DNA of 64,000 nt, taken from an uncultured Porphyromonadaceae bacterium (lineage in GTDB: Bacteria; Bacteroidota; Bacteroidia; Bacteroidales; Muribaculaceae). How positions within the stretch are numbered: position 1 is the first letter of the stretch; every line of letters starts with the position of its first letter. The notes below the pieces were generated by a model, which saw only the letters and a list, made by a program, of their open reading frames with translations, had not been told where the DNA came from and searched no databases. Position numbers and translations under genes: made by a program. Shown here one piece after another: positions 1-7,323 of the stretch. Where the stretch lies: NCBI GenBank assembly GCA_902493335.1, contig CABUPJ010000001.1, positions 36,971-100,970 on the forward strand. The letters are read 5' to 3'.

Positions 1-55
1 GGAGGTGCTCCTGTGGTGGCAATTCTTTAAGCCTCCGCTCAGCTGTCAACAATAA
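1..55 (+). other. possible 3' end of a gene entering from the left edge
   Basis: All three plus frames are open at the left edge and stop at about 30, 55 and 86. The frame stopping at 55 ends exactly where the terminator hairpin begins, so a plus-strand gene may finish here. Too little is present to choose a frame or a product. Confidence 0.2.
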
Positions 56-94
56 AGGTCAGATAATCCAGCAATGGACTGTCTGACCTTTTTT
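54..94 (+). terminator. Rho-independent terminator, probably bidirectional
   Basis: A perfect 10-bp stem, AAAGGTCAGA at 54-63 and TCTGACCTTT at 82-91, is followed by a T-rich tail. It ends whatever gene enters from the left and also lies just past the stop of the minus-strand gene at 99-701, so it can serve both strands. Confidence 0.75.
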
Positions 95-98
95 ATTT

Positions 99-701
99 TT
101 ACATCAACCCATTCCAAATATTAGGATTAGTGACTATATTGGCTACTACATTAGCAAGTACATCTCCTCCCCAACTTTTGATTTTGTCAAAAACCTTGTT
201 TTTGGCTTTTTCCGGATTTGGCTCTTCTTGTGCAATAGCTTTCAACTCCTTTAGTTGTTTGCCTTTTATTTCATCCTTAATAGCTTCAAGAAAGATGTCT
301 ATTGCAAAACTCTGTTCTTGTGATTGGCTTTGAGTTTGTGTTACATTAACATGAATAGATTTGTCAATTTTTGAGGTTGGAGCCTTTTGTATAGAGGGCA
401 AGACTGGAATTGCACGACAAGATTCCAATAGTCCTAATATATCATCAAATATATTGGGATTAAAATTTTTAGAAAAAGACTCTGCTTTTTCTTCAAAATC
501 TTTTACGCATCTATCTCCCGAATATGATGCCGTAAGAAAACGAATAACTAAATTCTTCCATTTTTCATACCGGGGTCTATCAGAAATAGAGTATGCTTTA
601 AAGGTTCTAAAACCAGATGGAGGGATATACTGAATCATTTTACGGATTTCATGTCCTTCAGTTATGATGTTTTCAAGTGTAACTGTTTCCATATTAAACA
701 T
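99..701 (-). CDS. hypothetical protein, accessory region
   Basis: A 200-residue protein I do not recognise. The middle (about 118-130) is rich in Thr, Gln and Ser and looks like a linker. The C-terminal third is a charged helical stretch that ends in a mildly hydrophobic segment with repeated V-A-N-I/V motifs and a final Asn-Pro-Asn-Ile-Trp. There is no signal peptide. Two in-frame ATGs exist, at 701 and 692; the second removes only Met-Phe-Asn. It is transcribed divergently from the Sak4-like ATPase gene and is AT-rich like the rest of the accessory region. A similar short helical tail occurs in some phage-defence associated proteins, but this is only an impression. Confidence 0.7.
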   Translation of the reverse strand: MFNMETVTLENIITEGHEIRKMIQYIPPSGFRTFKAYSISDRPRYEKWKNLVIRFLTASYSGDRCVKDFEEKAESFSKNFNPNIFDDILGLLESCRAIPVLPSIQKAPTSKIDKSIHVNVTQTQSQSQEQSFAIDIFLEAIKDEIKGKQLKELKAIAQEEPNPEKAKNKVFDKIKSWGGDVLANVVANIVTNPNIWNGLM

Positions 702-711
702 TATATTGATA

Positions 712-743
712 CAAAATTACTCAAAATCCTTTATATCAACAAA
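712..743 (-). promoter_or_regulatory. Bacteroidetes-type promoter for the minus-strand gene
   Basis: On the minus strand TTTG (740-743) is followed after 20 bp by TAATTTTG (712-719), matching TTTG-N19/21-TAnnTTTG. The expected start point is about 705, only a few bases from the ATG at 701, so the transcript may be nearly leaderless or the ATG at 692 may be used. Confidence 0.6.
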
Positions 744-745
744 CT

Positions 746-1648
746 ATGCAGTTAAGAAAATCATCCAAGAAGCAGGCAAAGATAAAGCTTGCTATGCAAG
801 GACCTGCTGGCAGTGGTAAAACAATGTCAGCACTTCTGTTAGCCTATGGGCTATGTGGCGATTGGACTAAGATTGCAGTTATAGACAGTGAGAATAACTC
901 TGCTGACCTATATGCTCACTTAGGACAATACAATGTACTCCCTCTTGAGGGAAAATATGACCCCGAAACATACATTGATGCCATCAAGGTATGTGAAAAG
1001 GCTGGTATGGAGGTTATCATCATAGACTCAATGAGTCAGTGCTGGGATAATCTTCTTGAATACCATGCCTGTCTACCCGGCAATTCTTTCACAAACTGGC
1101 AAAAGGTCACTCCGAGAATGACATCACTTATTCAGATGATACTCGGAGTAAACTGTCATGTAATCTCCACAATGAGGTGCAAGCAGGATTATGTGTTGTC
1201 AGAGAAGAACGGCAAAATGGTTCCTGAAAAGGTGGGCTTAAAGGCTGTGATGAGAGATGGAATAGATTATGAATACACCATAGTCTTTGACATCAACATG
1301 AAGCATCAAGCCATAGCATCTAAGGACAGAACCAATCTCTTTGCCAATAAGTCGGAGTTCACTATTACACCAACTACAGGTAAAATCATACTTGACTGGT
1401 GTAATGATGGTGTCACATTGGAGATGATAAGGGCTGAAATCTTCAAGGCTGAAACCATTGAGCAACTGACCTCTGTCTATCAGCAATATCCCGAATGGAA
1501 TCAGCAGTTGTTGGCTGACTTCACCAAAAGAAAGACTGAACTTATACAGCCTAAGTCTGAAACTCAGCCTATCAGTTATCAACCCAACTTCACAAGAATA
1601 AACCATGCAGACCGCAGTATCAACTTTACAGCTTCAGCCTGTCAGTAG
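746..1648 (+). CDS. Sak4-like RecA-fold ATPase of a mobile element
   Basis: A 300-residue P-loop ATPase. Walker A is GPAGSGKT at residues 19-26 and Walker B is VIIIDS at about 90-95, followed by a conserved-looking Ser-Gln-Cys-Trp. The size, very early P-loop and RecA-like layout match the phage Sak4-like family, whose members work in single-strand annealing or recombination next to single-stranded DNA-binding proteins. The C-terminal 60 residues look like a low-complexity tail. The gene overlaps the next one by 44 nt, so the two are probably translated together. The exact role here is inferred from fold and context. Confidence 0.75.
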   Translation: MQLRKSSKKQAKIKLAMQGPAGSGKTMSALLLAYGLCGDWTKIAVIDSENNSADLYAHLGQYNVLPLEGKYDPETYIDAIKVCEKAGMEVIIIDSMSQCWDNLLEYHACLPGNSFTNWQKVTPRMTSLIQMILGVNCHVISTMRCKQDYVLSEKNGKMVPEKVGLKAVMRDGIDYEYTIVFDINMKHQAIASKDRTNLFANKSEFTITPTTGKIILDWCNDGVTLEMIRAEIFKAETIEQLTSVYQQYPEWNQQLLADFTKRKTELIQPKSETQPISYQPNFTRINHADRSINFTASACQ

Positions 1649-2669
1649 GTTCAATACCTTTCCAAGCAGGCTGAATGACAGCTTTAGACCTCCCATTGAG
1701 GTTGAAGCTGTGGAGGTAGTTGAGGATATTGTCACTCCTCAATTCTCAAAAAGACTTCCTTTCATAGACGCCAACACGAAAGAAGTTACAATAAATCATC
1801 TGAAAGATGAATGTGTTGTGCCAGTGTTCTCAAAGGACAATGAAATCACCATATCCCACCCTGCTTTTATTGAGGCAGTGTGGGGTGCAGCTTCAAAAGT
1901 TTTCCCAAGAGAAAGCATAGAAAAGCCATCTATCAGAGTAAGCCATGTTATCAAGGGCAGAACTCCCGAAGCAATCCACAAGAATGTCAAGGAGCTGCTT
2001 GATGAGGACAAGACTATCTACTATGAGAGAATGATGTTCTGCTTTGAAATACCCTCTATCTGTGAGGATATAAGAGGCAACAGGCTTAACCTTACAATAG
2101 GTGGAGTAAGAGCATACAATCAAATGAATCTTTACTCGAAGAAAAGCCCCGAGAAGTTCAAAATCTTCATAGGCTTCAAGAATATGGTATGCTGTAATCT
2201 GTGTGTCAGTACAGATGGGTATCAGTCAGAACTCAGATGTATGGATGTGAGAGGTCTGTTCAACTCTGCTGTAGCTCTGTTTCAGGACTACAACATGGCT
2301 AAACATCTTTATGAGATGGGAGGCTTACAGGAGAGCTACATGACGGAACATCAGTTTGCTCAGTTCTTGGGTAAATCACGCTTATATGGCTTCCTGCCTA
2401 AGTCCGAGCAGAAGAAATTGCCTCAGATGCTTATGACTGACACTCAGATAGGCATGATAGCCAGAGCCTACTACAATGATAAAAGTTTCTCTGTGCCACA
2501 AGGCAGCAAGGAAATCAATATGTGGAATGTATATAATCTTCTCACAGGAGCAAATAAGTCTTCCTATATTGACAACTTCCTTGACAGAAGTCTCAATGCC
2601 GCGCAGCTTGCAGAGGGTCTGAACAAGGCTCTCTATGGAGATAGTGAATACTCATGGTTCATCAATTGA
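1605..2669 (+). CDS. DUF3871 family protein
   Basis: A 354-residue soluble protein resembling the DUF3871 family found mainly in Bacteroidales mobile elements. The recognisable part is the N-terminal half, with the stretch on a vital 'PVFSKDN' segment near residue 66 followed by 'ISHPAFIEAVW'. The function of the family is unknown to me. It starts inside the end of the Sak4-like ATPase gene and is followed after 3 nt by a 30-residue membrane peptide, so these form one transcription unit. Partnering with a recombination ATPase suggests a role in element DNA processing or replication, which is an inference. Confidence 0.7.
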   Translation: MQTAVSTLQLQPVSRFNTFPSRLNDSFRPPIEVEAVEVVEDIVTPQFSKRLPFIDANTKEVTINHLKDECVVPVFSKDNEITISHPAFIEAVWGAASKVFPRESIEKPSIRVSHVIKGRTPEAIHKNVKELLDEDKTIYYERMMFCFEIPSICEDIRGNRLNLTIGGVRAYNQMNLYSKKSPEKFKIFIGFKNMVCCNLCVSTDGYQSELRCMDVRGLFNSAVALFQDYNMAKHLYEMGGLQESYMTEHQFAQFLGKSRLYGFLPKSEQKKLPQMLMTDTQIGMIARAYYNDKSFSVPQGSKEINMWNVYNLLTGANKSSYIDNFLDRSLNAAQLAEGLNKALYGDSEYSWFIN

Positions 2670-2672
2670 GCC

Positions 2673-2765
2673 ATGAGTTTGCTGTCTTTTGTACCTCCAC
2701 TGATACTGGTGGTCTCGCTCTCCATACCCATATTAGGGGATTGGATAAAGAATAGAAAGAAGTAA
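2673..2765 (+). CDS. 30-residue membrane peptide
   Basis: A short reading frame starting 3 nt after the DUF3871 stop. It codes for an N-terminal hydrophobic stretch (about residues 3-21, with Pro-Pro and repeated Leu/Val/Ile) followed by a basic tail ending Lys-Asn-Arg-Lys-Lys, which is the layout of a single-span inner-membrane peptide with the tail inside. A stem-loop follows directly. The tight spacing and layout argue for a real gene, but nothing else supports it. Confidence 0.45.
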   Translation: MSLLSFVPPLILVVSLSIPILGDWIKNRKK

Positions 2766-2769
2766 ACTA

Positions 2770-2807
2770 CAGGGCAGAGCATCTTATATCAATAGGTGTT
2801 CTGTCCT
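2770..2807 (+). terminator. stem-loop after the membrane peptide
   Basis: AGGGCAGAGCA (2770-2780) can pair with TGTTCTGTCCT (2797-2807) over 11 positions, two of them G:U. The stem therefore makes more sense as RNA than as DNA. Only a short T-rich tail (CTTATCTC) follows, so it may be a weak terminator or a processing site. Confidence 0.45.
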
Positions 2808-2823
2808 CTTATCTCTAATTCAA

Positions 2824-3096
2824 ATGGACATTTACAACACAAGAGAATATAAAGCAGCTCAAGGATTGGAAAATGCCTTGAATGATTATAGCTGGTCTCC
2901 ACAGAGGTTTGCAGAAAGTATCGGAACCTTTCATAAGACACTGCAACAGACACTTATGAGAACCATTGTGGCTGTCATAAAGAACATTGGGTCTGACAAT
3001 TATAGTGTGGATACAAGAAACAAGGCATCCCATGAGCTATGCAGAAAGATTGTCAACTCCGGGATTCTTGATGAAACTACTCTGCCGTTGATATAG
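2824..3096 (+). CDS. small hypothetical protein, 90 residues
   Basis: An unrecognised soluble protein of 90 residues, mostly helical by composition and with no membrane segment. It begins 16 nt after a stem-loop and ends 4 nt before the next small gene, with which it is probably co-transcribed. Its base composition matches the accessory region. Confidence 0.6.
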   Translation: MDIYNTREYKAAQGLENALNDYSWSPQRFAESIGTFHKTLQQTLMRTIVAVIKNIGSDNYSVDTRNKASHELCRKIVNSGILDETTLPLI

Positions 3097-3100
3097 TCTT

Positions 3101-3310
3101 ATGGAACCAAGATACATCATTCTCATGGACTTCTCCACAGGAGAGTTGATTAAGATTAAGCTGAGTGACCAGGAATTGAAAGAGTCAGAAGAATGTGATG
3201 ACTTTGAGGAATTCCTGAGTACACTTGAAGCCAAATATGATTTCAGACTGAGAGACTGTCTCTATATGACTTGTCATAATCTCTCTGAAAGGAACTATAA
3301 CATACCCTGA
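3101..3310 (+). CDS. small acidic hypothetical protein, 69 residues
   Basis: An unrecognised 69-residue protein with an acidic middle (several Glu and Asp around residues 25-40). It starts 4 nt after the preceding 90-residue gene. A strong terminator hairpin at 3388-3430 lies 78 nt downstream, so this is the likely last gene of the unit that starts at 746. Confidence 0.55.
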   Translation: MEPRYIILMDFSTGELIKIKLSDQELKESEECDDFEEFLSTLEAKYDFRLRDCLYMTCHNLSERNYNIP

Positions 3311-3387
3311 CCACTTCTCCATTATGATGGGAAATTAAGATGGTATGCTCTTCTGAAGATAAATCATCACTGATGGTTTATTGTTGG

Positions 3388-3432
3388 ATGCCCCTGTGCC
3401 ACTAACTTTGCTGTGGCATTGGGGCATTTTAC
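3388..3432 (+). terminator. strong Rho-independent terminator
   Basis: ATGCCCC and TGCCAC pair with GTGGCA and GGGGCAT across a loop of about 10 nt, with a 2-nt internal loop on each side, and the stem is followed by TTTT. It closes the 746-3310 unit. The stretch from 3311 to 3781 contains no convincing protein gene; it holds this terminator, a -7 box and a long hairpin. Confidence 0.75.
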
Positions 3433-3495
3433 CTCACAGCCTACACCTTACAGGTGCAGTAATATGCCTATTATTCTTAAATTCAGAGGTCAAGC

Positions 3496-3527
3496 AGTGG
3501 ATTATTCACAAAAAAGCATTAACTTTG
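3496..3527 (+). promoter_or_regulatory. Bacteroidetes-type promoter, weak -33
   Basis: TAACTTTG at 3520-3527 is a perfect TAnnTTTG box followed by CAATAG. No clear TTTG lies 19-21 bp upstream. Transcription would start near 3534, about 250 nt before the next gene, leaving a long untranslated leader or a separate small RNA. Confidence 0.5.
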
Positions 3528-3675
3528 CAATAGTGAAATCAATAAACTGATTAGCCAATGAATTAAAGAACTAATAATGACATATTAAAGAAGTGTTTGC
3601 TTCTTACTCGTGTATTTGGAAAATCGCCAATTAGAAAAATGCCACAGCAGTAAGTAAGTGAATGCTTGCACCCAC

Positions 3676-3760
3676 AGGTGTAGGCTTCTCTTATTGTGTG
3701 GCATAGGTGTTTGGCGATACCTCCAAATAACAATAGAGATTATAGCCTACACCTCTTTTT
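3676..3760 (+). terminator. long hairpin with T-run, attenuator-like
   Basis: AGGTGTAGGCT (3676-3686) is the exact reverse complement of AGCCTACACCT (3744-3754). Inside, TCTCTTATTGT pairs with ACAATAGAGA with one bulge, and TTTGG pairs with CCAAA, so the stem extends over most of the 79 nt. CTTTTT follows. The element ends 21 nt before the ATG of the next gene, so it could stop a leader RNA started at about 3534 or control that gene. A further copy of AGCCTACACCT lies at 3438-3448. Confidence 0.55.
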
Positions 3761-3781
3761 GTGTCTATACCAAATGTAGGC

Positions 3782-4906
3782 ATGAAAAAGTCAAAAGCAA
3801 CAGTAATATACAAAACAGCACTACACTTATTAAAAGTTGGAACATCATCAAAAGAGATGGAGGGCAATACTTTTAATAAGTTGATACTGATTATAGCTTT
3901 ACTGTATAAAGACACGGAGCATCGCCATATAAAAAAAGATCTATATGCATTAATTCAAAGCTATATGCTTGCGATTCATTCAGGTGCTGAATGGTATAAG
4001 TATTTTGAGTCTAATAGTTCTGGAGCTTGTTTTATGACAGAACCTATCTATTGGGATAGAGACGGGAAGGAGTGTTTATTTGATTATATAGATTGCCGAT
4101 TTTCACAATTTGTCCAATTAATATCAGCAATAAGTTCCTCTAATAATAAAGAAGCTCCCTTGCTAATACTGTACTGTTTGTTCACAGAAGAAAAATACAG
4201 CTATTACCCAGACTATACACCTCGTGGCATAACATATGAGCAAGTAGTTGAAATAAACTACCTAAAAGAGAGATTAGAGAGTACTCATGGCTTCGAAGAG
4301 TTCAAGATGGCTTATCAATTGATACAAACTATCACTAAAACAAAATCAACAATGGAAAATTCATTCTCATTCAAGTATATCAAGCTTGGAGTGAGCTTGG
4401 TGTTACTCCTTGTCAGTGCCATAGTGCCAGGTTTGGGGCAGTATATATTCTTGGCATTCGGTGGCATCTTTTTAATGACTGCCTTTGCAAGCTTTGGCTG
4501 TTTTGCTTATCGAGGATTCAAAAGCAAAAAAGGCTATAGAATTGGGAGATATGTGATTGCAATTTTACTGCTCATCGTATCTGCCATTCAGATATATGTT
4601 GCAATTGCCATGCCTAATCAAGTGCATTACTCTATATATTCTTCAGTAGTAGATGTTGCTCTAATAGCCTATTTAGCGATGTATAAACCATCTACTTCAT
4701 CAACCATTCAAAAGGTATTAAAGTGCATTGGATATGCACTAATACTAATTGGGGTTCATACATTACAGTCGGCACAGTCTGTGGTAAATCATCTTACTTA
4801 TACTGCCTTAGAGATAAATTGGGGCATAATGTCAGCAATCACTCTTATGTTCATCATAGGAATTATTTTACTGTGCATCTCATATAGACATCCAAAAACA
4901 TTATGA
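3782..4906 (+). CDS. hypothetical multi-span membrane protein
   Basis: An unrecognised protein of 374 residues. The N-terminal 190 residues are soluble. The C-terminal half holds about six hydrophobic segments: a pair around residues 198-240, one near 257-275, and three more up to the C-terminus. I chose the ATG at 3782 over the upstream GTG at 3761 because the GTG lies directly at the end of the hairpin T-run. The gene overlaps the next by 4 nt (ATGA). The layout of a soluble domain followed by a membrane bundle is seen in some accessory effector proteins, but no function can be given. Confidence 0.65.
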   Translation: MKKSKATVIYKTALHLLKVGTSSKEMEGNTFNKLILIIALLYKDTEHRHIKKDLYALIQSYMLAIHSGAEWYKYFESNSSGACFMTEPIYWDRDGKECLFDYIDCRFSQFVQLISAISSSNNKEAPLLILYCLFTEEKYSYYPDYTPRGITYEQVVEINYLKERLESTHGFEEFKMAYQLIQTITKTKSTMENSFSFKYIKLGVSLVLLLVSAIVPGLGQYIFLAFGGIFLMTAFASFGCFAYRGFKSKKGYRIGRYVIAILLLIVSAIQIYVAIAMPNQVHYSIYSSVVDVALIAYLAMYKPSTSSTIQKVLKCIGYALILIGVHTLQSAQSVVNHLTYTALEINWGIMSAITLMFIIGIILLCISYRHPKTL

Positions 4907-5139
4907 TGGAGTACATTGAGGAAACTCTCATAGGCATTGCTGTAATGGCAATCTGCTGGCTGTTATATGTTTTGTATATAGGCTTCCAAAAGCTCTGTGA
5001 TAAAGATAGCAAAAGAGGAGAGATTGCACGATTCATAGGCAAAATAGGAAGTGGTACTCTCTGGACTTATATTGCTATCTGTTCCATTGCAGGGCTAATT
5101 ATTGGGTTGATAGCCCTTTTCACACAACAAATCAATTAA
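4903..5139 (+). CDS. small two-span membrane protein
   Basis: A 78-residue protein with two hydrophobic segments, about residues 9-27 and 53-73, joined by a charged loop rich in Lys and Asp. It starts within an ATGATG that overlaps the stop of the preceding membrane protein, so the two are translationally coupled. It ends directly before the protease gene with no gap. The function is unknown. Confidence 0.6.
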   Translation: MMEYIEETLIGIAVMAICWLLYVLYIGFQKLCDKDSKRGEIARFIGKIGSGTLWTYIAICSIAGLIIGLIALFTQQIN

Positions 5140-5538
5140 ATGAAACTACCTATAGAATATAGTTTGAATAAGTTGGGCTTGCCTCTGATAGTCACATCAA
5201 GCAAGCCTAATCTTTGCTTCCTCATTGACACTGGGGCTACACATAACATTGTGTTTTCTTATGTGTATGAGGAGATTCCACAGTATTTCTCAGCTCTTCA
5301 GGACACTTCCTGCCTAATGGGAATAGAGGGAACACAACAGAGAACCAATAAAGTAGAAGCTACTATTTCCTTTGACGACAAGGAGTCAAGAGTCACATTC
5401 TCTGTAATGGATGCAAATGCAGCCATATTGCAGATTCAGAAAGAAAGTGGAGTGCAGATTCATGGTATTCTTGGTATACCTTTTCTTACTCAGAACAAAT
5501 GGATTCTTGACTTCAACAATCTCAGTGTGCAATGCTAA
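5140..5538 (+). CDS. retropepsin-like aspartic protease
   Basis: A 132-residue single-domain protein with the aspartic-protease signature LIDTGATHN, active-site Asp at residue 30, and the second family motif HGILGIPFL at about 108-116 followed by a Trp-Ile-Leu-Asp-Phe strand. Proteases of this class work as dimers of one short domain. There is no signal peptide or membrane segment, so it appears cytoplasmic, unlike many bacterial members. It begins at the base after the stop of the small membrane protein, and its stop codon lies inside an RNA hairpin. Its substrate is unknown; the adjacent membrane proteins are candidates by context only. Confidence 0.75.
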   Translation: MKLPIEYSLNKLGLPLIVTSSKPNLCFLIDTGATHNIVFSYVYEEIPQYFSALQDTSCLMGIEGTQQRTNKVEATISFDDKESRVTFSVMDANAAILQIQKESGVQIHGILGIPFLTQNKWILDFNNLSVQC

Positions 5539-5624
5539 CTCTTATCCTATTATAGAAATAATGAGAGTTGGCATTGCAAAACTTGTAGTCACTTTGAATT
5601 TCTAATCTATGGAGAAGTGACTAC
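5529..5624 (+). other. two consecutive stem-loops between genes
   Basis: GCAATGCTAACTCT (5529-5542) pairs with AGAGTTGGCATTGC (5564-5577) over 14 positions with one T:G. GTAGTCACTT (5585-5594) pairs perfectly with AAGTGACTAC (5615-5624). The first stem contains the stop codon of the protease gene. Neither is followed by a T-run, so they look like RNA stability or processing elements rather than terminators. Confidence 0.55.
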
Positions 5625-5638
5625 ACAAATTATAGACT

Positions 5639-6778
5639 ATGACACCCAATCCAAATTCACCGATGTTTATTATACACGAAGTGCCGGAATTTGCTTGTGA
5701 TAATTCTAAGAAACTCTCTCTGTATTTCTTTCTACTGAGAGGGGAAATATTGAACAGCAGATGGAATGGTATCTCAGAAACAGATATATCCATTACCTAC
5801 AATACTTATGATGGGTGTACTGAAATAGAGATTGTATATCGAGATAAAAATAATCATGCGCACCATTTCATAATGCAACTTATGCTTGACAATGGCTTTG
5901 GTGATGGAACTGATGCTTTTGGTCTGGCATATTTATTTGAGGGGGTATTTGATGAGAATACAATAAGTGTAAGGTCTTTTGCCGAATATCTGTCAGTCCA
6001 TCTTCAGTATGAGGGGCTTGAACCAACATTGATTAAATGTGATAAAGGGCTCAGTATTTCAAGCTCAATCAAGTATGCCTTTGAGGATATATGCAAGCTC
6101 ATAGACATTACTCTTGCCAACATCAAACCATTGGTATGGTTTTATACCAACGAGCCAAAAATCAAGTCCTTTGAGGGAATGTGCTATTACTTGGCTGGAG
6201 TTAAGTCAAGACTCCAGTTGGAGTCTTGTAATGGCAGATGGGACAAAGTAGCCCCGGAGTGCTTCAAGCTTGAAATATATAAAGAAGAGAATGAAGCATC
6301 TCTTCAGGTAACATACATTGTTGATGATGTATGGGAACTAACCCTCTCAACCTGTGTTGCACAATGTGATGGCTATTTTGACCTCTCCTGCACATTCAAC
6401 TGCTATCCTGAGACCAATCTTTCAGATGAAGTAAAGAGGATGTTAGGTGGATTGTTTGCAGACTTCTTGTCTACTCTCAAGATTGCCAAAGGAAATACAT
6501 ATATAGGCTGTGGAGATAGGAAAAACCACTCTATAAGCATGCAATATTTTTACATTGAAGATACCTTTGATGTATTCTGTAAGATGCTTGATGAGATAGT
6601 TCCTGCGTTACAGAACTACACCTTTCAACTGCCCTTACAGCCTATCAACCTCACAGGAGAAATAGAAGCTATAAAAGAACAAATGGAAGCAGCACTCAAT
6701 ACAACTTTTGAGGTTATAACCGAGGAGGAACGAATCAACAAGAAGTTCAAAAGAGGTTACTTTATGAATAGCCAATGA
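5639..6778 (+). CDS. hypothetical protein, 379 residues
   Basis: An unrecognised soluble protein of 379 residues with a fairly even acidic composition and several Cys and Trp. It shows no signal peptide, no membrane segment and no familiar catalytic motif. It follows the protease gene after two stem-loops and overlaps the next, very small frame by 4 nt. Its base composition is that of the accessory region. It may belong to the same unit as the membrane proteins and protease, but its role cannot be read from the sequence. Confidence 0.65.
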   Translation: MTPNPNSPMFIIHEVPEFACDNSKKLSLYFFLLRGEILNSRWNGISETDISITYNTYDGCTEIEIVYRDKNNHAHHFIMQLMLDNGFGDGTDAFGLAYLFEGVFDENTISVRSFAEYLSVHLQYEGLEPTLIKCDKGLSISSSIKYAFEDICKLIDITLANIKPLVWFYTNEPKIKSFEGMCYYLAGVKSRLQLESCNGRWDKVAPECFKLEIYKEENEASLQVTYIVDDVWELTLSTCVAQCDGYFDLSCTFNCYPETNLSDEVKRMLGGLFADFLSTLKIAKGNTYIGCGDRKNHSISMQYFYIEDTFDVFCKMLDEIVPALQNYTFQLPLQPINLTGEIEAIKEQMEAALNTTFEVITEEERINKKFKRGYFMNSQ

Positions 6779-6882
6779 GTTATATATGCTTTTTACTTGC
6801 AATCTTAATCATACTCTTATATGGGGAAATGATTATTAAAATTGGACATAGAGTTTTCTTTATGCTTGCATCAAACATCTAA
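6775..6882 (+). CDS. 35-residue membrane peptide
   Basis: A short frame whose ATG overlaps the stop of the preceding gene as ATGA. It codes for a strongly hydrophobic N-terminus (about residues 3-16, Ile/Leu-rich) and a shorter hydrophobic part near 26-32. The overlap implies translational coupling. It is the second such tiny membrane peptide at a gene end in this region. Confidence 0.4.
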   Translation: MSYICFLLAILIILLYGEMIIKIGHRVFFMLASNI

Positions 6883-6917
6883 TTCTTTGATACTTAGCCC
6901 GCGTAGCTGCGGCCCAA

Positions 6918-6964
6918 GCTGCAATTGAAGACTAATCCTGCGTTAGTCTGAAATCATATAATAA
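6918..6964 (+). repeat. imperfect direct repeat, left copy
   Basis: This copy shares a 17-bp identical core, CTGAAATCATATAATAA at 6948-6964, with the copy at 8790-8833. Upstream of the core both have a GACTAA/TTAG(T/C)C small hairpin and a similar GCT(G/A)CAATT stretch. The two copies frame the sigma-fragment/endonuclease module and may be attachment-site relics. Confidence 0.6.
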
Positions 6965-6965
6965 C

Positions 6966-7002
6966 AAAGCAGGGATTTCAGAAATTGGAATCCCTGCTTT
7001 TT
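6966..7002 (+). terminator. Rho-independent terminator
   Basis: A perfect 12-bp stem, AAAGCAGGGATT at 6966-6977 and AATCCCTGCTTT at 6989-7000, with an 11-nt loop and a TTTTT end. It closes the gene group ending at 6882 and isolates it from the next module. Confidence 0.85.
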
Positions 7003-7012
7003 AATTAAAAAA

Positions 7013-7162
7013 ATGACTCAGAACGAAATTGACCGATTGTGAGCATCGAAAAAGCGAAGGAATTGTTTGCATCCGGGAAAGTTTATAAACTCGAAGTCGG
7101 GACAACAGCCGGACTTCAAGCAATTCATCGTGCCTTATATTGTCGGATACTATTACGTTAAA
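7013..7162 (+). pseudogene. short gene remnant in one frame with an early stop
   Basis: An ATG at 7013 opens a 9-residue frame that stops at TGA 7040-7042. A different frame then reads from 7040 to TAA at 7160-7162 and gives a normal-looking protein stretch (IEKAKELFASGKVYKLEVGT and on). This looks like the broken start of a small gene joined by a frameshift. I do not recognise the family. The remaining bases to 7290 show no gene. Confidence 0.35.
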
Positions 7163-7291
7163 TATTGCAAACCTATATTTTATTAATTTACAAACTAATA
7201 CTATTAAAATCTGTCCATTTTTTATTTTGAAACATCTGTTTTTAACACTTGATTACATTTTTCAGAAAAACTGATCGTATTATATATAGAA

Positions 7292-7311
7292 AGGTCTTAT
7301 GTTTTAGACCT
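7292..7311 (+). promoter_or_regulatory. inverted repeat before the sigma-like gene
   Basis: AGGTCT at 7292-7297 and AGACCT at 7306-7311 form a 6-bp inverted repeat 12 nt upstream of the ATG at 7324. It may be an operator or a small leader hairpin. No perfect TAnnTTTG box was found in the preceding AT-rich 100 bp. Confidence 0.3.
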
Positions 7312-7323
7312 CATTAACATATC

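Noticed and set aside
3658..3876. 72-codon frame across the long hairpin
   Set aside because: It starts just before the hairpin and runs into the 374-residue gene in another frame; the structured region explains the sequence better.
6890..6965. tRNA gene at the left direct repeat, as an integration target
   Set aside because: No cloverleaf, T-loop GGTTCGA-type stretch or anticodon stem can be drawn.
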